Shown in pieces: positions 1 to 9,186 of a DNA stretch of 64,000 bases. Made by a program: the position numbers and the translations under genes. The stretch is from positions 1-64,000 of the forward strand of contig NZ_QRZF01000014.1 in the NCBI RefSeq assembly GCF_003464595.1. The letters are read 5' to 3'. The notes beneath the pieces are model-generated. The model was not told the origin of the DNA and made no database searches. It saw nothing but the letters and a program-made list of their open reading frames with translations. Origin of the DNA: Bacteroides intestinalis. Lineage in GTDB: Bacteria > Bacteroidota > Bacteroidia > Bacteroidales > Bacteroidaceae. The stretch's first letter is position 1, and each line of letters opens with the position of its first letter.

Positions 1-318
1 AATATATTTTCCTTTTTCCAGTTTTAGTTTTTCCAAAATATCACTCCTCTTGATCTGTTCCAGATTGTTATGCAGAACCTCAGCCATGGGTGAACCGACC
101 ACATAAGTACGTTCTTTAGGAGTACCCGCAGCATTCAGGTAACGACGGGCATGCTCGGAGTAGCAAAGGTTCACGTCAGCAGTCACATCGACAATCCTCA
201 GGTTCGTTTCTTCAGGAAGGTATTCATCAAAACAGCGGTTACCCGCTTCCATATGAAAGATAGGGATATGAAGATGCTTAGCACCAATAATGAAAAAGCA
301 GGAATTGGTATCGGATAT
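1..318 (-). pseudogene. 5'-truncated second copy of UDP-GlcNAc 2-epimerase (wecB-like)
   Basis: The minus strand is open from about 318 to the window edge and reads as the middle of a non-hydrolysing UDP-GlcNAc 2-epimerase. It has the segments SDTNSCFFIIGAK, HIPIFHMEAGNRC, PEETNLRIVDVTAD, YSEHARRYL and ERTYVVGSPMAEVL. These align without gaps to roughly residues 128-230 of the intact 412-residue homologue at 21370-22608. The first about 127 residues, which hold the N-terminal Rossmann region, are missing and are replaced by an IS66-like relic. The rest lies beyond the left edge, so I cannot tell whether the 3' part is intact. Without its N-terminal half the product should be inactive. Confidence 0.8.
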
Positions 319-394
319 CCAGTAGGATACGAATACCTGACAAGAAATTCGGAGTAGTCGAAACCTCCTTATTTAAAGTGCCCGTCTTAACTAT

Positions 395-574
395 GGGAGG
401 AGCACTTTGAACCTGAACGGAAACTACTTTGTGACGAGTGTCTTTGTAGCATTTTTCAAATAAGCTATAAGGAATCTTGTTTCTAAAGCAGAATTTCTGC
501 ATGAATTCGCCAACCGGAAAAGCTTCGGCTTTATAACGAATAAAAAAACTTTCAAAATCTGAGTCACTGTACAT
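395..574 (-). mobile_element. IS66-family ORF1-like relic
   Basis: A short frame starting at 574 reads MYSDSDFESFFIRYKAEAF and then FCFRNKIPYSLFEKCYKDTR. This resembles the small accessory ORF of Bacteroides IS66 elements (pattern: RYK, a PxGxS-like stretch, FCxxNxIPYxLFEKWY). The resemblance stops at about residue 60, where the frame runs into the truncated epimerase. No IS66 transposase, IstB-like helper or terminal inverted repeats are visible nearby, so this is a remnant. Family assignment is from memory of the motif pattern, not from a search. Confidence 0.55.
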
Positions 575-649
575 AATTTAATATTTTTGGTTACAACGAC
601 AAATATCTCCATTTTTTATCAATTTTCATATACGTCCTTTTTAGAAACT

Positions 650-1150
650 AACTAACTGGTGCTCCATCAAAGTCACCTGTGAAAATCCAAAGACAATTAC
701 GATATGGGTCATTCACAATGGCATCTACATGGTTGATAGTATCTTGTGTGGAAAGTATTTACAACCTACCATTTATCCTTGCTCACACATTTATAGACAG
801 ACACCAAATTCTTTGCCCTATTGCCAAGACATCAACCCCAATAATGCCATCGTCAACATTAGTTATACCTTCAACCTGAATAAAAACCTGCGGACAGATA
901 TCTTTTCCACAGAAATAACCTTTAGAAAGTGAGTTACCCACAATATTTAGTTAATGAATCATTTTGCCAATAGACAGCTTAACATTCTGTTCATCCAGCA
1001 CCCAAGTAGTACAAGCTCCCATTCTCATGAGGCGATACAAGTATCTGCAACGCCCGAGGATTCATTCTTTTTTACCTTGAAATACAGGAATGGTCTTCAA
1101 GACCTTACCCTCTTCAAGTATAAACATATCTCCATAACGGCAGCGGAGTA
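650..1150 (-). pseudogene. Decayed coding sequence of unknown product
   Basis: This stretch between the IS66 relic and the amidotransferase gene has no long open frame. The minus strand carries consecutive protein-like pieces broken by stops and shifts, for example YGDMFILEEGKVLKTIPVFQ, CGKDICPQVFIQVEGI, NVDDGIIGVDVLAIGQRIW and VDAIVNDPYRNCLWIFTG. The pieces share the direction of the capsule operon, so I read them as one decayed capsule gene. I do not recognise the family. The remaining bases of 575-1310 show nothing else. Confidence 0.45.
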
Positions 1151-1310
1151 ATTTTCTCCAAAGAAAGATAACAGAAAGGAGAAAGATTCTTGCCTATAGC
1201 ATTAACTATAAAACAAATGGTATTCTTGTAAACGTATAAATCAAAAATATTTAAAATAAGCAATGGATTCGATCTACAGTTTCGCGCCAAACACCTACCT
1301 TTTTTGAATT

Positions 1311-2468
1311 TTACTTACGGATTCGCTTATCCAATCCAAGGAACTGATAGAGTTTGATACCAAAATCGAACATCCAAGCATCGCTCTTGTATTTATATTG
1401 AGGTTCTTTAGGAAGATTAAACCACTTCCACATCTCTTCCTCTGTTACCTCAAGACGCTTTGCTACCTCCTTAAACATCAGCATGCACTCTTCTTCAGAA
1501 CAAGGAGGTTCTTCAAGAATCTTTAGTGCTTCTTCGCGAGTTATCTGACCAGTAACTACAAGACTAGACAATTGAGCGCGTCGTATATCACAACCAAAAC
1601 GCTTTGGTGCCCACCAAGCCTCAAGGAACTTAGTCAGCAGGTCCTCAAAGTGCTTCTGTTCGTAGGGCTCATAGCCATACTCCTTTACGAGAGTATCAAT
1701 CATCGACTGCTTGGTAAACTCCACTAGGTTCAGCGGTTGAAGAGTCTTTACTCCCTTAATATAAGGAATGATGAACTTATGTTTAATACCAGAGGTCCAA
1801 ACATAGTCCTTCACTTTCACGTTTCCGTGCTTTTTGAGCACATCCTTTACATAAGTAGGATCGGATGTTTGGCCACCACCAGCAAACCAAGAAGCAGGAT
1901 CAGCAACCACCTCAGTACAGATGTTATAGCCATTCATAATGTACTTGACGCCCAACTCTTGAGAGTACTTGTCAATCTGAGCGATAAAGGCATGATCCTG
2001 AGGGACGTCAAGAGCTGGAAGGCCCGTTTTAAAGAATGCAATCTGCATCTGACGGAGTTCTTCCCAGTTCAGTTTCTGAATATGAAGATGTACTCTAAGC
2101 TTATCACAAATCTTCTTAATATTGTTCTCTGCAACAGGAAGGTTCCAACCGCAGTCAATATGAAATACGAAAGGGCGTAAGCCCCATTCCTTCACAGCAA
2201 GGTGAAGCATGTAGCTACTGTCCAAACCTCCACTCAGACCAAGGATACAATCGTATTTTTTATCCCTCCCCGACAGCTTTATCTTCTCTATAAGCGCTTT
2301 CAATTCAGTCTCATGCCCTTTGCCATAATTCCAACTTGGGAGGATTCGCTCTTTATACTCATTACATCTCATACAAACGCCATTCTCATCGAATACGATA
2401 TCTGGATCACTTGTATCCATCACACAACATTTGCAGACCTGATAAGGGGTAATTTGCTTGTATGCCAT
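1311..2468 (-). CDS. N-acetyl sugar amidotransferase (WbpG/PseA-like)
   Basis: Enzymes of this family transfer ammonia, usually from a HisH-like glutaminase, to a nucleotide-linked N-acetyl sugar, giving an amidino sugar for a surface glycan. Seen here: Cys residues at 12, 14, 15, 32 and 35 (two CxxC-type pairs, probably zinc binding) and a PP-loop SGGLDSS at residues 79-85 for ATP use. The start at 2468 (MAYKQITPYQV) gives 385 residues, the usual length. An in-frame ATG at 2576 overlaps the upstream stop (ATGA) and would add 36 residues crossing a run of nine C; see findings. No hisH/hisF-like partner genes are visible, although they commonly accompany this family, so ammonia supply is unclear. 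Confidence 0.85.
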   Translation of the reverse strand: MAYKQITPYQVCKCCVMDTSDPDIVFDENGVCMRCNEYKERILPSWNYGKGHETELKALIEKIKLSGRDKKYDCILGLSGGLDSSYMLHLAVKEWGLRPFVFHIDCGWNLPVAENNIKKICDKLRVHLHIQKLNWEELRQMQIAFFKTGLPALDVPQDHAFIAQIDKYSQELGVKYIMNGYNICTEVVADPASWFAGGGQTSDPTYVKDVLKKHGNVKVKDYVWTSGIKHKFIIPYIKGVKTLQPLNLVEFTKQSMIDTLVKEYGYEPYEQKHFEDLLTKFLEAWWAPKRFGCDIRRAQLSSLVVTGQITREEALKILEEPPCSEEECMLMFKEVAKRLEVTEEEMWKWFNLPKEPQYKYKSDAWMFDFGIKLYQFLGLDKRIRK

Positions 2469-2536
2469 AATTATTCTTCTATTTGTTATTATTGTTTTAT
2501 TCAAGAATAGCCCTTTATTAGTGCAAAAAAGGCACT

Positions 2537-2545
2537 GGGGGGGGG
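2537..2545 (-). repeat. Nine-base G/C homopolymer at the gene junction
   Basis: Nine consecutive G on the plus strand (C on the coding strand) sit between the glycosyltransferase stop and the conserved start of the amidotransferase, inside the optional 36-codon in-frame extension. Tracts like this are prone to slipped-strand changes in length. Confidence 0.9.
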
Positions 2546-2572
2546 AGATTTTACAGATTAGACATTGACAAA

Positions 2573-3376
2573 TCATACTAACTTAAAGAACTTCTTGTAA
2601 AAGACATTGTATGATTTTTTATTATGCTCAAAAAGCACTTCTTTATTCGAATCTGAACTTGCTCCCTCAAGGTGTAGCACTTTTATAGAAGGACAATAAT
2701 AAATAGGTACGTTCTTACTTTGAGCATTCATTGCCAAATACCACTCTTCATTATAAAGAAACATATTATTATCAAATATTGGTTGTAATATCCTTGCGGC
2801 CTCTTCTGTAATCATAAAGAATGATCCATGTGGTGAAAATATTTTCTGTAATTTACTTCTACTAAATTTCTTCATAACAAGAAAGTACTCTCGTACCAAA
2901 CGAGTATATACATGAGTCATTGTATACAGCCATTTCATATTATGTTCTAAAGCATAATGTGTTATATCAAACAAGAATGGTAACTTCCAAGGCAAATCTG
3001 GATTTTGTAGTTTACCAGTCAACATTCTTGTTTCTGGTGCAATAATAGCTTTTTGTTCCTTTATCTCGTCCAAATATGATAGATCTTTGATAATGATATC
3101 TGAATTTGATACTATGAGAAAATTACAGGAATAATGCTTCAAAGCGTACTCTACACCAATGTTATTTCCATAACCATAACCCTCGTTATCAACTTGGAGA
3201 AAATCTGCCCCAAAATTTTCTGCTATCTCCTTACACTCTTCTAAACTCTCTTCATCATAAAACGAGTTTATTACAATAACTTTGCTATCTTGCTCTGAAA
3301 AGTTTTCAAAGAAGTTTTCTAGAACATTAGTATTCTTATAAACCAATACGATGAATATATATTTATAAGTTTTCAT
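2573..3376 (-). CDS. Glycosyltransferase family 2
   Basis: A cytoplasmic GT-A-type glycosyltransferase of 267 residues that probably adds one sugar to the capsule repeat unit. The N-terminus (FIVLVYKNTNVLENFF) is the usual GT2 first strand. The segment GYGYGNNIGVEYAL followed by VSNSDIII matches the GT2 pattern N-x-G-x-x-x-G and the N-S-D nucleotide/metal site near residue 95. The gene begins one base after the polymerase gene ends, and its TGA stop overlaps an ATG in the next gene (ATGA), so translation is probably coupled. Donor and acceptor cannot be read from sequence. Confidence 0.85.
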   Translation of the reverse strand: MKTYKYIFIVLVYKNTNVLENFFENFSEQDSKVIVINSFYDEESLEECKEIAENFGADFLQVDNEGYGYGNNIGVEYALKHYSCNFLIVSNSDIIIKDLSYLDEIKEQKAIIAPETRMLTGKLQNPDLPWKLPFLFDITHYALEHNMKWLYTMTHVYTRLVREYFLVMKKFSRSKLQKIFSPHGSFFMITEEAARILQPIFDNNMFLYNEEWYLAMNAQSKNVPIYYCPSIKVLHLEGASSDSNKEVLFEHNKKSYNVFYKKFFKLV

Positions 3377-3377
3377 T

Positions 3378-4580
3378 TCACAAACATCTATTATTGTAAA
3401 TAATTGAATTTATTTTTGCATAACACAAATATAGTGGAACCATCAAGTCAAAACTACATAATACAGGGTTTGTAGCGTCTGCCAACAAAACTAAAAAGTA
3501 GCCAACAAGCAAGTAAGCAAATAAGCAATCATTGTACTTTTTTGCATATTTCAAACCAATCCAAAATGGGCCTATTACGCCAATAAGATATAGAATAAAT
3601 CCAATTAAACCTCTGCTTGCCAACATATATAGATAAGTTAATTCAAATTGATATTTCCAAATTCCTCTAATGCTTTCATAAAGTTTCATACCTGTGCCTG
3701 CTCCAAACAAAGGGTATTCTATAAATGTATTCATTAATTGCTTTGCTTGCAAAAACTTTACAGGCTCCTCATCTGAATCAAATGCTTTTGTAAAAGTAAA
3801 TAAATAACCTTCAAAAACCTCAGGTTGAGTAATGTAAAAGTATAGAATGAAAATTATTAGCAATGAAATAAATATAGATGCATAACGTTTGATGTTCTTT
3901 ACAACATCCTTTGACAATTGTTTTCCCATAAACACAGCAAGAAGTGGGGCTAAAGGAAAAATCATCATTAAACTTCGTCTTCCTGAAATGATTAATAAAA
4001 AAAAACTAAACAATAAAATTATTGTCTGTATTAATCTAGTAACTCCAAATTCATACTTTGTCAACCATAACATCAAGAAAACGGGAATAGTATATGTTAG
4101 TACATTAAGATTCACAAAGTTCATTCTGGAAGTGTTTCCATAGAAACTAAATGGTATTTCTATTTCTGGATAAATATTGGGAAATGAAAAACCATATATT
4201 ATACTAAACGCATAACACAAATCATATAGAATTAAAAAAGAATGTATACAAAATAAGATTTGTATCAAATATTTATAATTCTCTTGTCGCAATAATAAAG
4301 GCAATGCAATAAAAAAAGAAACTAAGGGCCACAATACTCCTGTCGTAAATCCAATAAATGAATTTTCATAGCCCCTTATTGTTCCGCCCAAAATTCCTAT
4401 TAATGCAGAAAGACATAGCGGAACATATAGTTTAAATACCCTATTTGAAATAAATATTTGCCTAGAATTTAACAAAAGTAAAAGTAAAAGAATGAAAATT
4501 TTTATCTCATAATATCTAGCTTCAAAAATCAACATTAAGGATAGCAGTAATGCTCCTAAAAAGAATTTGATTTTTTTCAT
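3378..4580 (-). CDS. O-antigen/capsule polymerase-like membrane protein (Wzy)
   Basis: A 400-residue, very hydrophobic protein with about ten or more membrane segments and one larger loop near residues 250-320 (TKAFDSDEEPVKFL, then the amphipathic MNTFIEYPLFGAGTGMKL). The phrase EYPLFGAGTG is typical of the Wzy/ligase PF04932-type motif. Placed between two GT2 genes and downstream of a Wzx flippase, it is best read as the Wzy polymerase joining repeat units at the periplasmic face. It is strongly AT-rich, like the other variable capsule genes here. Confidence 0.8.
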   Translation of the reverse strand: MKKIKFFLGALLLSLMLIFEARYYEIKIFILLLLLLLNSRQIFISNRVFKLYVPLCLSALIGILGGTIRGYENSFIGFTTGVLWPLVSFFIALPLLLRQENYKYLIQILFCIHSFLILYDLCYAFSIIYGFSFPNIYPEIEIPFSFYGNTSRMNFVNLNVLTYTIPVFLMLWLTKYEFGVTRLIQTIILLFSFFLLIISGRRSLMMIFPLAPLLAVFMGKQLSKDVVKNIKRYASIFISLLIIFILYFYITQPEVFEGYLFTFTKAFDSDEEPVKFLQAKQLMNTFIEYPLFGAGTGMKLYESIRGIWKYQFELTYLYMLASRGLIGFILYLIGVIGPFWIGLKYAKKYNDCLFAYLLVGYFLVLLADATNPVLCSFDLMVPLYLCYAKINSIIYNNRCL

Positions 4581-5413
4581 TTTCTTTTCTTCTTGAATCC
4601 ATCAACAACACCCTGCAACATATTCTTCGTAACCTGAATATGTTCATCAGATATAACAGGAATTACGAAAAAATCTGCGAGTAATCTAAATAAAATTTTC
4701 CTTTTCCACTTTGCAGGAGCGTATGTTCTGATAAACAACCAAAACACATTTCGATATTGATAATAGTACCTAAAGGCTGAAGATACTCCAAAATGGATTC
4801 CAAATATAGAAAAGTATTTATTTCCCACTGTATGTCGAAGAAGCACATTTCCAGTCATATAAGTTAGTATGCCTTTATCAGAAGCACGCCAGCACCATTC
4901 ACAGTCTACATAGTCAATAAACAATTCTTCTTCTAAAGGCCCTATTATTCTTGCCACTTCTGTGTTTAAGAACATTCCTGATGATATTATATCAGAAACA
5001 ATACAGAATTCTTCTTGTGGGTTTGCTAGATTCTTGTACGCAATATTTGTAGCTTCTTCTACTACTATCGGTCCTAATAACCCCATTCTTGTATCAGCTT
5101 TGCTTATTGAAATATATTCTTTCTTCATATTCTCAATAAACTCCAATGACACCAAAGAGTCTTGATCAAAGAAAATAATATACTTATACCCTAAATCTAC
5201 TGCTTTCCTGATGCCTACGTTCTGAGCAGCAGCAATCCCTCTATTTTTAAATTGTGGCAGATAATTAGTTATGTACACCTTATGTTCTGAAGGGCTGTTA
5301 TCGACACCTATGACACAAATGTCCTTATTTAGGTTTTCAAAATTTTGCAACTGTTTATCTGATGGATTATAAAAAACGACAATTACAGCTACATCTTGCA
5401 TAAATTCATTCAT
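4577..5413 (-). CDS. Glycosyltransferase family 2 (rhamnosyltransferase-like)
   Basis: I chose the ATG at 5413 because its ATGAATGA context overlaps the upstream TGA stop, suggesting translational coupling; the ORF could extend to 5452. The protein (278 residues) has the GT2 strand VAVIVVFYNPSD, then N-x-G-I-x-x-A (NVGIRKA), IIFFDQDSLV (a D-x-D nucleotide/metal site) and DYVDCEWCWRA, where the ED/WC-type motif is expected in rhamnosyltransferase-like GT2 enzymes. Probable role: addition of a deoxyhexose to the capsule repeat. The acceptor is unknown. Confidence 0.85.
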   Translation of the reverse strand: MNEFMQDVAVIVVFYNPSDKQLQNFENLNKDICVIGVDNSPSEHKVYITNYLPQFKNRGIAAAQNVGIRKAVDLGYKYIIFFDQDSLVSLEFIENMKKEYISISKADTRMGLLGPIVVEEATNIAYKNLANPQEEFCIVSDIISSGMFLNTEVARIIGPLEEELFIDYVDCEWCWRASDKGILTYMTGNVLLRHTVGNKYFSIFGIHFGVSSAFRYYYQYRNVFWLFIRTYAPAKWKRKILFRLLADFFVIPVISDEHIQVTKNMLQGVVDGFKKKRK

Positions 5414-6590
5414 ATGATTGGCGTTTCTGTTTTGAAAGATAAAAACAAGCAATATCTTTTACTACACGAGATGAAGCCTTTCCATCTTCAAAATTTCCAA
5501 TTTTCTCCAAAAATGAATTGATCTTCTGAATGTAAATTTCTCCATTATGCCCCATTATATTATTCAGCAAATCCTCAGAAGTATAAGCAATTGTGTACGG
5601 AAGTTCATCTTTGGTTATATAAACCCCCCGTTCGTTGGATGTATAATGCTCCATATCAGAAGCGAACAAGAAACATGGCTTCTTTGTTAACGCATAATCG
5701 AAGAAAGAACTGCTAAAATCAGTAATCAATGCATCCGCACACAAGAGGTACTCTTGCATATCATCACCAATATTACCATTAAATATTGAATCGTTATATA
5801 AACCAGTCAAATTAATTTCAGTTAAAACATGGCTATGGAATCTACATACGATACCCCATTCTCCTCCGTATTTATTATTCAATTCATTAAGCAGCTTTCT
5901 AGGTTGGATGGCATCCAACTGACATGCGCCATTTTGCGACATTTCTTTTCTAAAAGTAGGCGCAAATAACATTAACTTCTTATCTACAGGAAGTTTCAGC
6001 TTTTCCTTGATTTGTACGACATCTATTCTTTCAAAGAATATGTCATTTCTTGGAGTGCCATACTTTACAATTGGAAGTTCACCTCCAAATGCTTTCTTAA
6101 ATTTTTCATATGTTAAGTTACAACCGGCTACTACGTAATCAGCATTATGATAAAATCGGCATTTTTTGGGAAAATCAAGACTATCCATACCTATACACTT
6201 GTATGGGGTTCCATGCCAAGTTGAAATATTTAGCTGCTTTTCTGATTTACGAGATAACCTTCCAAAAAGCATCTTGTGAATTAACCCATTCGTACCCGGA
6301 TACTGACGTAATCCCATGTTATTGTCAACAACAACGGAAGCATTGTATATATAATAATAGTGAAGGAAAGATTGAAATACAACCTTTTTGACACTATTAG
6401 GAAAATTGCCAGAATTGGCTTTATTTATACACCAAGCTATATTTATATCGGGATAAAACTCAACCAACTTCTTATAAATATACTTGGGGTTATCGCTGAA
6501 TTGGCCAAAGAAACTACAGAAGTATACAATCTTTTTTGATGGCAAAAACAGCGAGTATAAATAAGAAACGATAATATATAGAACTTTCAT
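5406..6590 (-). CDS. CDP-glycerol glycerophosphotransferase family protein (TagB/TagF-like)
   Basis: Family members transfer a polyol phosphate from its CDP-activated form to a glycan and are best known from wall teichoic acid synthesis. Diagnostic blocks are present: a hydrophobic N-terminus, STWHGTPYK near residue 125, YGTPRND near residue 170, LMLFAPTFRKE near residue 210 and ALITDFSSSFFDYAL near residue 285, with the conserved His, Arg-Asn-Asp and Ser-Ser residues. Length (394) matches the TagB/F catalytic core. The next gene upstream encodes a second, more divergent member, and a cytidylyltransferase lies in the same operon, so a phosphodiester-linked polyol in the capsule is likely. Confidence 0.85.
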   Translation of the reverse strand: MKVLYIIVSYLYSLFLPSKKIVYFCSFFGQFSDNPKYIYKKLVEFYPDINIAWCINKANSGNFPNSVKKVVFQSFLHYYYIYNASVVVDNNMGLRQYPGTNGLIHKMLFGRLSRKSEKQLNISTWHGTPYKCIGMDSLDFPKKCRFYHNADYVVAGCNLTYEKFKKAFGGELPIVKYGTPRNDIFFERIDVVQIKEKLKLPVDKKLMLFAPTFRKEMSQNGACQLDAIQPRKLLNELNNKYGGEWGIVCRFHSHVLTEINLTGLYNDSIFNGNIGDDMQEYLLCADALITDFSSSFFDYALTKKPCFLFASDMEHYTSNERGVYITKDELPYTIAYTSEDLLNNIMGHNGEIYIQKINSFLEKIGNFEDGKASSRVVKDIACFYLSKQKRQSYE

Positions 6591-7747
6591 TACATCAATA
6601 ACTTATGTTTGATCTTGCGAAGGAACACTAAAATTTCTCCTAATGGTTTACATTTTACTGCATAGTTTTCATCTAACTCACGTTTGAAAGACATCAACCA
6701 AAACATAATCAACTTTGCCACTTTGACACGTTCTCTATTCTGTGGCTTTATAGGCTCATATCGTATTGTATTACCAGATATAGCATCGTCAACTATATTC
6801 ATGATAATACGAGATGAGTCGCCAATGTTAGAGAAGTTGTTTTTTGCAAACTCTTCTGCAGATACTCTATAAGAATCGTAGTTATCAACTATAGCCTTGA
6901 CACAATCGCTCAATTGACTCTTTTTAGTCTTTATCACAAAATCATAATCACATTTCGGAAATCGGCTTGGAGTCGTGTCAGGAATTAACCAATCTGATAC
7001 TGACACAGCTGGAATCCCCATCATTAAAGCTTCACACATTGTGGAAGACTCTTCTGATACTAAAAGATCTGAAACTGCAATCGCTTCAAAAATATTCGTT
7101 ACAGGAGGAAGAATAACGACACGACTATTTGAGCTATGTAGACACTCCATTTCCTTAATGTTTTTTACTATCTGTGGCCATTTTGCTTCGTTCCAAGGAG
7201 CTTGCTTTACTAATATGTTCACATCTAGCTTTATCATGGCCTGTACAAAATCATCTTGTTTATTGTCGTTCTCCCAAGCTGGTGCGTACAATACTGTTTT
7301 CTTGTTGAGATCAAGATTATGTTTAGCATAGAACTCCTCCTTGCTTGAGTTCTTTTTTATCTCGTTGATTACATCAGCTTTAGGCCAACCAACTAAATAC
7401 ATTCCAAGCCTTGGATTTGCATAAAAATACTTAGAACAGGCATTCCAGTTATCGACCCATTGCTTGCTTGGAAGAATTCCAATATCGTATTTATTCCACG
7501 GTTCACGATACCAAATATCTGGCCAATTGCTATACTGTTGAATGATATCATGCAACATAATTACAGAGAACTTACTATGCTGAGGAAAATTAATATGGTG
7601 GCAATAAAATCCAATTTCACATTTTTCCAATATATTTTGGGTCATCTTAGTAGTATAACCTCTTCTTTCTGCCTCAGCAACAATTGGTTTATACATACTT
7701 ATCTGAGCACTATTATCATAAATAAAGGTAATCTCTTTTTTTTGCAT
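6590..7747 (-). CDS. Second TagB/TagF-superfamily phosphotransferase or glycosyltransferase
   Basis: A 385-residue cytoplasmic protein with the GT-B/TagF-like layout: ITFIYDNSAQISM at the start, PRLGMYLVGWPKADV, TVLYAPAWENDNKQDD, and AIAVSDLLVSEESSTMCEALMMGIP in the place of the TagF ITDxSSxxFDY motif. It is more divergent than its neighbour at 5406-6590 and lacks a clean WHGTxxK block (HINFPQHSKFSVIMLHD stands there), so it may use another donor. The end overlaps the start of the downstream gene by one base. I am confident of the fold and operon role, not of the exact reaction. Confidence 0.65.
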   Translation of the reverse strand: MQKKEITFIYDNSAQISMYKPIVAEAERRGYTTKMTQNILEKCEIGFYCHHINFPQHSKFSVIMLHDIIQQYSNWPDIWYREPWNKYDIGILPSKQWVDNWNACSKYFYANPRLGMYLVGWPKADVINEIKKNSSKEEFYAKHNLDLNKKTVLYAPAWENDNKQDDFVQAMIKLDVNILVKQAPWNEAKWPQIVKNIKEMECLHSSNSRVVILPPVTNIFEAIAVSDLLVSEESSTMCEALMMGIPAVSVSDWLIPDTTPSRFPKCDYDFVIKTKKSQLSDCVKAIVDNYDSYRVSAEEFAKNNFSNIGDSSRIIMNIVDDAISGNTIRYEPIKPQNRERVKVAKLIMFWLMSFKRELDENYAVKCKPLGEILVFLRKIKHKLLM

Positions 7748-7748
7748 A

Positions 7749-9176
7749 TCAACTAAATTTTACAAATTTCGCAATATTATTTCTACTAGCCAAAAGGACA
7801 GCACAGGCTAGAACAATTATTGAATAACGCACATATGGGATCTTATATAAAAAGAGGGTTATGAAAACTGCAATAATTATTAGAATCACTGAGCCAAATA
7901 TCAACCGATTATTGAAAATATTTTGTTTTATATTATTCTTTCTGCACACTTTATTCATAAATATAAAGTGGCTTATCGTGAACAATATGTAACACGTCAA
8001 GTCGGTATATCCAGCTGACAGGTAGCCAAATACAGGGATTGTTAAATAATTCAATAACACTTTAGTCAAACCGACAGATAATGATGCCCACATGACAAAT
8101 TTTGTTGCACTATAATAGAACTCAACGCTTGAGAAGAAACTATAACAGAATGTTAAATAGACTCCTGCTGCCGTAACGGGCATTATTAGCATAGCCTCTT
8201 TATATTCACTTGTTCCAATAACACTGATAACTTCAGGAGAAATAAGCATTACAAATATGACCGATAACCCAACCAAAAGGCAGAGTTTATCAACAACTGG
8301 TTTAACCGATTGGAAGTCTCTATATTTTAATCGCTCATAAAACCATGGTACAAACGAAGCATTAATAGCAGCAGTCAGGACTGTCATAGCCTGTGATATT
8401 TGGAACGCCAAAGTATAAATACCAGCTTTGTCTGCACCAACCATGTCCTTAATCATAATACGATCGACCTGTCCTAATATGATAAGAGACAAGTAATGAG
8501 GAACTAATGGGATGTTATATTTCAAAGCAAAGATCCAATACCTTTTATCATAGAAGCACTTTCCTTTTATGAAATAATAAATATAAAAAATTCCGCTAAA
8601 CACTATTTGAGAAATCAAAAATCCCCAAATTATAGCTTCATCTCGCCAATCTGTTAACAGAAATAGAATAATGCTACATAATGGAGTTAGCATAGATGTT
8701 AACAATGTAACTATTATCATGGACACATACTTATATTCCACTCGTTGCCTTACAAGCCAAAATGATAAAGCAGGTGTAGTAATATAATACAAAAGCAGAA
8801 GCAACATCGTAACTTTTCCCATATCAAAAGCATCTTCCCAAAAAAACTGAAAAGGAAAATACAAACAAAAGAGGCCAAGAGTAACTATGGTACCTAGTGC
8901 TTGCATAGACGATGTATATCTGTCCCTATCTTGATCAAAATCTACAAGTGCTTTTGTAAATACACCACAATATAAATTGAGAGTGGCAAATATGATGATA
9001 ATATCTTTCCATGCAATAAATGTAACATAATTACCATATTCTTCAACAGTAAGAAGTCTTACAAATATTGGAATAACAATAAATGAAATTCCTTTTTGCA
9101 AAATATTGCACAAGGTATACCATATAGCAGCTTTTTTTGTAACAGATAATGACTTGTATGTTTGCAAGTATTTCAT
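7749..9176 (-). CDS. Polysaccharide flippase (Wzx-type, MATE-like fold)
   Basis: A 475-residue protein with about 12-14 membrane helices, beginning KKAAIWYTLCNILQKGISFI and PIFVRLLTVEEYGNYV, the typical start of the polysaccharide-transport (RfbX/Wzx) family. It should move lipid-linked repeat units across the inner membrane for the polymerase at 3378-4580. The start is the ATG at 9176; a TTG six bases upstream is less likely. It follows the SDR gene by about 10 bp in a tightly packed operon. Confidence 0.88.
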   Translation of the reverse strand: MKYLQTYKSLSVTKKAAIWYTLCNILQKGISFIVIPIFVRLLTVEEYGNYVTFIAWKDIIIIFATLNLYCGVFTKALVDFDQDRDRYTSSMQALGTIVTLGLFCLYFPFQFFWEDAFDMGKVTMLLLLLYYITTPALSFWLVRQRVEYKYVSMIIVTLLTSMLTPLCSIILFLLTDWRDEAIIWGFLISQIVFSGIFYIYYFIKGKCFYDKRYWIFALKYNIPLVPHYLSLIILGQVDRIMIKDMVGADKAGIYTLAFQISQAMTVLTAAINASFVPWFYERLKYRDFQSVKPVVDKLCLLVGLSVIFVMLISPEVISVIGTSEYKEAMLIMPVTAAGVYLTFCYSFFSSVEFYYSATKFVMWASLSVGLTKVLLNYLTIPVFGYLSAGYTDLTCYILFTISHFIFMNKVCRKNNIKQNIFNNRLIFGSVILIIIAVFITLFLYKIPYVRYSIIVLACAVLLASRNNIAKFVKFS

Positions 9177-9186
9177 GATCAATAGC

